Shown: one piece after another, positions 1-5,244 of the stretch
Position numbering within the stretch: the first letter of the stretch is position 1
Layout of the letters: each line of letters opens with the position of its first letter
Source: an uncultured Alistipes sp.
GTDB taxonomy: Bacteria > Bacteroidota > Bacteroidia > Bacteroidales > Rikenellaceae
Direction of reading: 5' to 3'
Assembly (NCBI GenBank): GCA_937899895.1
Contig: CALBQR010000038.1
Location: 1 to 5,244 of the forward strand
DNA length: 5,244 nt
The notes under the pieces: generated by a model
What the model was told of the DNA's origin: nothing
Database searches by the model: none
The model's input: the letters and a program-made list of their open reading frames with translations, nothing else
Translations under genes and position numbers: made by a program

Positions 1-1458
1 CGCCACTGGATGGAGAACATCAAGGATTGGTGTATCTCGCGTCAGTTGTGGTGGGGTCAGCGTATCCCCGCTTACTACCTGCCGAAGGGTGGCTATGTAG
101 TTGCCGAGACCGCCGAGAAGGCGTTGGAGTTGGCTCGTGCAAAGGCTGGCGACGAGACGTTGCAGCTCTCTGACCTTCGTCAGGACGAGGATGTTCTGGA
201 TACTTGGTTCTCGTCGTGGTTGTGGCCCATCTCTGTATTCGACGGTATCCGCAATCCCGAAAATGAGGAGATCAAATATTACTATCCTACGAACGATCTG
301 GTTACGGGCCCCGATATCATCTTCTTCTGGGTTGCTCGTATGATTATGGCCGGTTATGAGTATCGCGGTGAGATGCCCTTCCGCAATGTCTATTTCACGG
401 GTATCGTGCGCGATAAGATCGGTCGTAAGATGTCGAAGCAGTTGGGTAACTCGCCCGATCCGCTCGATCTGATTGCTCAGTATGGTGCCGATGGTGTTCG
501 CGTGGCGATGATGCTCTGCTCGTCGGCCGGTAACGACCTGATGTTCGATGACTCGTTGTGCGAGCAGGGTCGTAACTTCGGTAATAAGATTTGGAACGCA
601 TATAAACTCGTTTGCGGTTGGTCGGTTGACGCTGCACGCGAGCAGAGCGAATGCAACCGCCTCTCGATCGAGTGGTTCGAGCAGCGTCTGGCTGCTGCAC
701 AGATGCAGATCGAGAAGGACTTTGCAGCATACCGTATCTCTGACGCATTACTGGTTGCTTATCGTCTGTTCTGGGACGAGTTCAGTGGCTGGTTGTTGGA
801 GATGGTTAAGCCTGCATACGGAGACGCAATCGACGAATGCACGTTGAAGGCCGTTAAGTCGATCTTCGAGCGATTGATGCAGATGTTGCACCCCTTTATG
901 CCCTTCCTCACCGAGGAGATCTGGCAGGATATTGCCGAGCGCAAGGAGGGTGAGTCGATCTGCGTGAGTGCAGCAAAGGTAGCCGAGGAGGCTGACGAGA
1001 AGTTGTTGGCTCGTTTCGAGCTGGCCAAGGAGGTTATCTCGGCTGTGCGTAACGTTCGTAAGCAGAAGAATCTGCCCAATAAAGACGCCCTCACGTTGAA
1101 GGTTATCGTTGATGAGAACTATCCCGCAGAGTACGAGGCTGTGATTACCAAGATGGCCAACTTGACGTCTGTTGAGCGTGTTGAGGAGAAGGACGCAACG
1201 GCTGCGGCATTCATCGTTAAGACTACGCAGTACTTCGTTCCGCTGGGTGGCTTGATTGACGTTGAGGCCGAGCGTCAGAAGATGAGCGAGGAGCTGACCT
1301 ATTTGGAGGGCTTCTTGGCGAGCGTAATGAAGAAGCTCTCGAACGAGCGTTTCGTAAGTTCGGCACCCGAAAAGGTTGTTGCCAACGAGCGAGCAAAGAA
1401 GGCTGACGCCGAGGCGAAGATCGCAGCAATCAAGGAGCGTCTGGAACAGTTGAAATAA
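1..1458 (+). CDS. valS: Valyl-tRNA synthetase, C-terminal part (5' end outside window)
   Basis: Class Ia synthetase that attaches valine to tRNA-Val in the cytoplasm and edits mischarged threonine. The reading frame is open from base 1, so the 485 visible residues are roughly the C-terminal 55% of a protein that is usually about 870-950 aa. The N-terminal HIGH motif and most of the CP1 editing domain lie off the left edge. Visible landmarks: WCISRQLWWG just after the edge (residues 11-20), typical of ValS; DVLDTWFSS (64-72); the KMSKS-type loop, here KMSKQ followed by LGN (143-150); GRNFGNKIWNA (190-200), which opens the helical anticodon-binding domain; FMPFLTEEIWQ near residue 300; and a charged C-terminal coiled coil (about 421-485) rich in Glu/Lys/Ala that in this family packs on the tRNA. 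The frame ends in TAA, 22 nt before ileS, so the two genes are probably co-transcribed. Identification is firm; the unusual point is Gln in the last KMSKS position. Confidence 0.97.
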   Translation, partial: RHWMENIKDWCISRQLWWGQRIPAYYLPKGGYVVAETAEKALELARAKAGDETLQLSDLRQDEDVLDTWFSSWLWPISVFDGIRNPENEEIKYYYPTNDLVTGPDIIFFWVARMIMAGYEYRGEMPFRNVYFTGIVRDKIGRKMSKQLGNSPDPLDLIAQYGADGVRVAMMLCSSAGNDLMFDDSLCEQGRNFGNKIWNAYKLVCGWSVDAAREQSECNRLSIEWFEQRLAAAQMQIEKDFAAYRISDALLVAYRLFWDEFSGWLLEMVKPAYGDAIDECTLKAVKSIFERLMQMLHPFMPFLTEEIWQDIAERKEGESICVSAAKVAEEADEKLLARFELAKEVISAVRNVRKQKNLPNKDALTLKVIVDENYPAEYEAVITKMANLTSVERVEEKDATAAAFIVKTTQYFVPLGGLIDVEAERQKMSEELTYLEGFLASVMKKLSNERFVSSAPEKVVANERAKKADAEAKIAAIKERLEQLK

Positions 1459-1480
1459 ATGAAAAAACGAGCATAAAACA
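1459..1480 (+). other. valS-ileS spacer and ileS translation leader
   Basis: This 22-nt spacer is A-rich and has no Shine-Dalgarno-like GGAGG. The bases just before the ileS ATG read ATAAAACA, with A at -3 and -6. Bacteroidota genes commonly start from such A-rich, SD-less leaders. There is no room for a promoter or terminator, which favours a shared valS-ileS transcript. An ATG directly after the valS stop opens a five-codon frame (MKKRA) that ends within the spacer; I do not regard it as a gene. Confidence 0.55.
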
Positions 1481-4400
1481 ATGAGCAAGAAATTCACCGA
1501 ATACAAGGGCCTCGATCTGCCGCGTCTGGCAGCCGAGGTGCTCGGAACGTGGGACGCTGACGACACGTTCCACAAGAGTATCACTACACGTGAAGGCCAC
1601 CCGACATTTGTCTTTTACGAGGGTCCGCCGTCGGCAAACGGTATGCCGGGTATTCACCACGTGATGGCGCGTACGATCAAGGACGTATTCTGTCGCTATA
1701 AGACCCAGCAGGGTTACCTCGTTCATCGTAAGGCAGGTTGGGATACTCACGGTCTGCCCGTTGAGTTGGGCGTCGAGAAGAAGTTGGGTATCACCAAGGA
1801 GGATATCGGTCGCAAGATCTCGATCGAGGAGTACAACGCTGCTTGCCGCGAGGCGGTGATGGAGTTTACGGGTGTTTGGGAGAATCTGACCCGCCAGATG
1901 GGTTATTGGGTCAATATGGACGATCCATATATCACCTACGACAACAAGTACATCGAGACGCTGTGGTGGTTGTTGAAGCAGCTCTTCGACAAGGGTCTGC
2001 TCTATAAGGGTTACACCATTCAGCCCTATTCGCCCGCTGCGGGTACGGGTCTTTCGACCCACGAGCTGAACCAGCCGGGTTGCTACCGCGATGTGAAGGA
2101 TACCACCTGCACGGCGCAGTTCCGTGTTGTTCGTGATGAGAAGAGCGAGCACCTGTTCGAGGATGTTCCGGGCGAGCTGTTCTTCTTGGCTTGGACCACC
2201 ACCCCCTGGACTCTGCCTTCGAATACCGCGCTGGCAGTTGGCCCGAAGATCGACTACGTTCGCGTTAAGTGCCTCAATCCCTACAACGAGCAGCCGCAGA
2301 CTGTGATCGTGGCTCGCGAGTTGCTGCCCTCGATCTTCAACAAGAAGTTGGAAGGTACCTACACCGTTGAGGAGAATCGTTGCTATAAGGGTGCCGATCT
2401 GGTTGGTATCCGCTACGAGCAGCTGATCAATTGGGTTAAGCCCGTTGAGGCTGACGAGAGCGGCGAGTGGAAGGTGGCTGCCGAGAAGGCGTTCCGTGTG
2501 ATTGCGGGCGACTATGTAACCACCGAGGACGGTACGGGTATCGTGCATATCGCGCCGACGTTCGGTGCTGATGACGCATTCGTGGCTCGTGCTGCGGGTA
2601 TTCCGTCGCTGTTTATGATCAACAAGCGTGGCGAGACCCGCCCGATGGTTGATTTCACGGGTAAGTTCTACAACGTCGAAGATCTCGACGAGAAGTTCGT
2701 TGCGGAGTGTGTCGATGTGGAGACTTACAAGGAGTATGCAGGTCGTTGGGTGAAGAATGCCTACGATCCGCAGTTCACGGTCGATGGTCGCTATGATGAG
2801 AAGGCTGCCGCTGCGGCCGAGACTCTCGATATCTACATCTGTATGAAGCTCAAATCGGAGGGCTTGGCTTTCCGTATTGAGAAGCATACTCACAACTATC
2901 CCCACTGCTGGCGTACCGATAAACCGGTATTGTACTATCCTCTCGATTCGTGGTTTATCCGCACTACCGCGCTCAAAGAGCGTATGATGGAGCTCAACAC
3001 CACGATCCGCTGGAAGCCCGAATCGACCGGTACGGGTCGCTTTGGTAAGTGGCTCGAAAATCTGAACGATTGGAATCTGTCGCGTTCGCGTTTCTGGGGT
3101 ACTCCGCTGCCTATCTGGGCTACGGAGGATCGCGCCGAGATGAAGTGTATCGGCTCGGTTGAGGAGCTGGTTGCGGAGATCGAGAAGGCAGTTGCTGCGG
3201 GTGTGATGAGCGAGAATCCCTATGCGAAGTTCAAGGTGGGCGATATGTCGAAGGAGAACTACTCGACAATCGACCTGCACCGTCCCTACGTTGATAATAT
3301 CGTGCTGGTGAGCGAGTCGGGTAAACCGATGCACCGTGAGGCCGATCTGATCGACGTTTGGTTCGATAGCGGTGCGATGCCTTACGCTCAGTTGCACTAT
3401 CCGTTCGAGAATGGTGGCGAGGAGTTTAAGGATGTCTATCCTGCGGACTTCATTGCCGAGGGTGTCGATCAGACACGCGGCTGGTTCTTCACGCTGCACG
3501 CAATCGCAACGATGTTGTTCGACTCGGTAGCATTCAAGAACATTATCTCGAATGGTCTGGTGCTCGATAAGAATGGCAACAAGATGTCGAAGCGTCTGGG
3601 TAACGCTGTCGATCCGTTCGAGGTGATGGACAAGTATGGTGCTGATGCAGTTCGTTGGTATATGATCTCGAACTCGCAGCCGTGGGATAACCTGAAATTC
3701 GATGTCGAGGGCGTTGATGAGGTACGTCGTAAGTTCTTCGGTACGCTCTACAATACTTATAGCTTCTTCGCACTCTACGCCAATGTTGATGGCTTTACAG
3801 GCTCGGAGGAGGAGATCCCCGTTGAGAAGCGTCCTGAAATCGACCGCTGGATCATTTCGTTGCTCAATACGCTCGTTAAGAACGTAACGGAGTGCTTGGA
3901 GGGTTACGATCCGACACCTGCGGCACGTATGATTCAGGAGTTTGTGGGCGAGAACCTCTCGAACTGGTACGTACGTCTGAACCGTAAGCGTTTCTGGGGT
4001 GGCGGTATGACCGAGGATAAGTTGGCTGCATACCAGACACTCTACACCTGCCTCGAAACTGTTGTTAAGCTGTCGGCTCCGTTCGCTCCGTTCATCTCGG
4101 ATCGTATCTTCTGCGACCTGAATGCAGTGAGTGGCCGCCATATCGATTCGTCGGTACATTTGGCATCGTTCCCCGTAGCGGACGAGAAGTTGGTTAATGG
4201 TGATTTGGAAGAGATGATGTCGCTTGCACAGCGACTCTCGTCGATGGTTCTTGCGCTGCGTCGTAAGGTCAATATCAAGGTTCGCCAGCCGCTGACAAAG
4301 GCAATGGTTCCCGTTCTTGACGAGAAGATGGCTGCACATATCGAGGCAGCACGTGCGCTGGTTATGAGCGAGGTGAATGTTAAGCAGATCGAGCTTATTG

Positions 4401-4948
4401 AGCAGACAGCAGGCGTGATCACCAAGCGCATTAAGCCCAACTTCAAGACCCTCGGCCCGCGCTATGGCAAGTATATGAAGCAGATTGCCGCGCTGGTTGC
4501 AACGTTCGATCAGCAGCGTATCGCCGAGATCGAGACTTCGGATAAGTTTATGCTCGAAGTTGGTGGCGAGCAGTTGGAGGTTACTCGCGAGGACTTCGAG
4601 ATCACGAGCGAGGATATGCCCGGCTGGCTGGTTGCATCGGAGGGCAAGCTGACTGTTGCGCTGGATATCACGGTTACCGACGAACTGCGTCGTGAAGGTG
4701 TGGCACGTGAGTTGATCAATCGTATCCAAAATCTGCGTAAGGATAGCGGCTTGGAGGTAACCGATAAGATTTCGGTTGAGGTCGAGTCGTTGCCCGAATT
4801 GGTTGAGTCGTTGGCCGAGTTTGGCGACTATGTAGCCCAGCAGGTTCTGGCCGTTGAGATCAAGACCGCAGCCGAGCCTTCGGGCGAGTTTGCGGCTACG
4901 ACCGATCTCGACGAGAAACCGCTTCGTATAGCACTCTCACGCCGATAG
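1481..4948 (+). CDS. ileS: Isoleucyl-tRNA synthetase, IleRS2-type, with GXHH signature
   Basis: Class Ia synthetase that charges tRNA-Ile with isoleucine and hydrolyses mischarged valine. It is complete at 1155 aa, longer than E. coli IleS (about 938 aa), as expected for the Thermus/eukaryote-like form. Domains in order: Rossmann core with the HIGH-equivalent GIHH at 57-60 and GWDTHGLPVE at 87-96; CP1 editing domain, with the Thr-rich AWTTTPWTLPSN at 237-248 and GTGIVHIAPTFGADD at 351-365, where Asp365 aligns with the conserved editing Asp; core resumes with PHCWRTDKP (474-482), LSRSRFWGTPLP (533-544), DVWFDSGAMPYA (625-636) and KMSKRLGN (701-708); anticodon-binding helices from about 750; C-terminal domain with DELRREGVARELINRIQ (1067-1083). 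The editing site looks intact. Cysteines that bind zinc in Thermus IleRS are mostly absent (Ser184, Ala187, Thr479, Thr548, Arg551, Ser611, Ser613; Cys476 remains). The ATG at 1481 is chosen because it follows an A-rich leader and gives the expected N-terminus. The gene ends in TAG. Confidence 0.98.
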   Translation: MSKKFTEYKGLDLPRLAAEVLGTWDADDTFHKSITTREGHPTFVFYEGPPSANGMPGIHHVMARTIKDVFCRYKTQQGYLVHRKAGWDTHGLPVELGVEKKLGITKEDIGRKISIEEYNAACREAVMEFTGVWENLTRQMGYWVNMDDPYITYDNKYIETLWWLLKQLFDKGLLYKGYTIQPYSPAAGTGLSTHELNQPGCYRDVKDTTCTAQFRVVRDEKSEHLFEDVPGELFFLAWTTTPWTLPSNTALAVGPKIDYVRVKCLNPYNEQPQTVIVARELLPSIFNKKLEGTYTVEENRCYKGADLVGIRYEQLINWVKPVEADESGEWKVAAEKAFRVIAGDYVTTEDGTGIVHIAPTFGADDAFVARAAGIPSLFMINKRGETRPMVDFTGKFYNVEDLDEKFVAECVDVETYKEYAGRWVKNAYDPQFTVDGRYDEKAAAAAETLDIYICMKLKSEGLAFRIEKHTHNYPHCWRTDKPVLYYPLDSWFIRTTALKERMMELNTTIRWKPESTGTGRFGKWLENLNDWNLSRSRFWGTPLPIWATEDRAEMKCIGSVEELVAEIEKAVAAGVMSENPYAKFKVGDMSKENYSTIDLHRPYVDNIVLVSESGKPMHREADLIDVWFDSGAMPYAQLHYPFENGGEEFKDVYPADFIAEGVDQTRGWFFTLHAIATMLFDSVAFKNIISNGLVLDKNGNKMSKRLGNAVDPFEVMDKYGADAVRWYMISNSQPWDNLKFDVEGVDEVRRKFFGTLYNTYSFFALYANVDGFTGSEEEIPVEKRPEIDRWIISLLNTLVKNVTECLEGYDPTPAARMIQEFVGENLSNWYVRLNRKRFWGGGMTEDKLAAYQTLYTCLETVVKLSAPFAPFISDRIFCDLNAVSGRHIDSSVHLASFPVADEKLVNGDLEEMMSLAQRLSSMVLALRRKVNIKVRQPLTKAMVPVLDEKMAAHIEAARALVMSEVNVKQIELIEQTAGVITKRIKPNFKTLGPRYGKYMKQIAALVATFDQQRIAEIETSDKFMLEVGGEQLEVTREDFEITSEDMPGWLVASEGKLTVALDITVTDELRREGVARELINRIQNLRKDSGLEVTDKISVEVESLPELVESLAEFGDYVAQQVLAVEIKTAAEPSGEFAATTDLDEKPLRIALSRR

Positions 4949-4952
4949 AGTG
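4932..4952 (+). other. Short stem-loop spanning the ileS stop codon
   Basis: CACTCT (4932-4937) is perfectly complementary to AGAGTG (4947-4952) around a 9-nt loop that contains most of the last two sense codons; the TAG stop straddles the loop and the 3' arm. No T-run follows directly (the next bases are AAATTTAT), and a T6 tract appears only at 4983-4988. It therefore does not look like a standard intrinsic terminator. It could be a weak structure at the transcript end or chance; a six-pair stem is not strong evidence. Confidence 0.25.
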
Positions 4953-4969
4953 AAATTTATGGCGTAATA

Positions 4970-5001
4970 TTTGGTAGTATGGTTTTTTATTGTTAATTTT
5001 A
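4970..5001 (+). promoter_or_regulatory. Candidate Bacteroidetes -33/-7 promoter for the dksA-like gene
   Basis: A TTTG at 4970-4973 is followed after 20 nt by TAATTTTA at 4994-5001. This matches the Bacteroidetes primary sigma pattern (TTTG near -33, TAnnTTTG near -7) except for the last base of the -7 box, A instead of G. A transcript starting a few bases downstream would have a leader of roughly 25-30 nt before the ATG at 5036. The region is much more AT-rich than the flanking genes, so a chance match is possible, but spacing, position and gap length all fit. Confidence 0.45.
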
Positions 5002-5005
5002 ACAA
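4990..5005. repeat. Perfect 16-nt palindrome over the putative -7 box
   Basis: TTGTTAA (4990-4996) and TTAACAA (4999-5005) are exact inverted repeats separated by TT. The 7-bp arms fully contain the candidate -7 element of the downstream gene. Such a position would suit a dimeric repressor's operator. As RNA it would form only a weak A/U hairpin with a two-base loop, so a terminator role is unlikely. AT-rich composition makes chance palindromes more common here. Confidence 0.4.
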
Positions 5006-5035
5006 ATAAACTAACCGATTAAAACCTTAAAAGTT

Positions 5036-5244
5036 ATGGCAGAAGTAGAGAAGACCAGATATAATGATGCGGAATTGGCCGAATTTAAGGCTTTGATTTT
5101 GCAAAAGCTGGAAAGCGCGCGTGCTGACTATGAGCAGTTGCGTGCCACCATAACACATACCGCCGGCAACGATACGGAGGATACCTCACCGACGTTCAAA
5201 GTGCTCGAAGAGGGCGCAGCGACTCTCTCGAAGGAGGAGTGCGG
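5036..5244 (+). CDS. TraR/DksA-family zinc-finger regulator, N-terminal part (3' end outside window)
   Basis: This is the start of a dksA-like gene; 69 complete codons are visible before the right edge. The protein begins MAEVEKTRYNDAELAEFKAL, followed by a predicted long helix (about 11-40) and then GNDTEDTSPTFKVLEEGA (44-61). I recognise this combination from short (about 125 aa) Bacteroidales TraR/DksA proteins. The family binds RNA polymerase through its secondary channel and modulates transcription initiation, often with ppGpp. D46-x-x-D49-x-S51 resembles the DxxDxA tip motif of E. coli DksA, with Ser for Ala. The C-terminal zinc finger would lie beyond the edge and cannot be checked. 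The ATG at 5036 follows an A-rich leader without a Shine-Dalgarno sequence. Codon use (AGA, ATA, TCA present) is more relaxed than in valS and ileS. It lies 87 nt after ileS and probably has its own promoter; by the usual Bacteroidales order lspA may follow. Confidence 0.85.
   Translation, partial: MAEVEKTRYNDAELAEFKALILQKLESARADYEQLRATITHTAGNDTEDTSPTFKVLEEGAATLSKEEC

Noticed and set aside
1459..1476. Five-codon frame (MKKRA) directly after the valS stop, possible leader peptide
   Set aside because: It has no ribosome-binding signal, no run of Ile or Val codons as an attenuator would need, and no room for alternative hairpins in a 22-nt spacer.
748..1584. 278-codon minus-strand open frame over the valS 3' end
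   Set aside because: It has the same cause: register with valS codons and strong codon bias. No recognisable domain is present and it crosses the valS-ileS junction.
2124..2306. Small + strand open frame inside ileS
   Set aside because: It lies out of frame within the conserved CP1 editing region and has no start context or recognisable protein features.
1430..4729. 1099-codon open frame on the minus strand, antisense to ileS
   Set aside because: It is in exact codon register with ileS and is explained by the absence of TTA, CTA and TCA codons there. Its protein is Leu/Arg/Ile/His-rich without recognisable domains, while the + strand encodes an unmistakable synthetase.
4932..4988. Possible intrinsic terminator after ileS (stem at 4932-4952, T6 at 4983-4988)
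   Set aside because: The T-run starts 30 nt after the stem, the stem has only six pairs, and the palindrome at 4990-5005 lies after the T-run and is almost all A/T.

Overview
The window looks like a chromosomal housekeeping segment from a member of the Bacteroidota, most likely order Bacteroidales. A moderately GC-rich, Alistipes/Rikenellaceae-like genome would fit the codon use, but that genus-level guess is weak. Four things support the assignment. The ValS and IleS proteins are of the type I associate with this phylum. No Shine-Dalgarno sequence precedes either visible start codon; both starts sit in A-rich leaders. The one convincing intergenic region has a match to the Bacteroidetes -33/-7 promoter pattern. 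The order ileS followed by a TraR/DksA-family gene (usually then lspA) is familiar from this group.

Layout, all on the + strand. Positions 1-1458 are the 3' half of valS (valyl-tRNA synthetase), cut by the left window edge. After 22 nt comes complete ileS (1481-4948, 1155 aa, isoleucyl-tRNA synthetase of the long, Thermus/eukaryote-like IleRS2 type). An AT-rich 87-nt gap (4949-5035) holds a candidate promoter overlapping a 16-nt palindrome. The first 69 codons of a TraR/DksA-family zinc-finger regulator gene (5036-5244) run off the right edge. Coding density is very high and no stretch over 300 nt lacks a gene. I see no RNA gene, mobile element or CRISPR array.

How the genes relate: valS and ileS encode sister class Ia synthetases that charge the two branched beta-carbon amino acids and carry related editing (CP1) domains. 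Their 22-nt spacing suggests co-transcription. The downstream DksA-like protein belongs to a family that binds RNA polymerase and helps adjust transcription of translation genes to growth conditions. It could be transcribed from its own promoter as well as by read-through from ileS.

The most notable feature is in the IleS catalytic core. The class I HIGH signature reads GIHH (residues 57-60), the swapped GXHH form that has been linked in IleRS2 enzymes to extreme mupirocin resistance. The cysteines that bind two zinc ions in Thermus IleRS are also almost all replaced. I found no new multi-gene system here; the window is ordinary core genome with some interesting enzyme-level and codon-level details.
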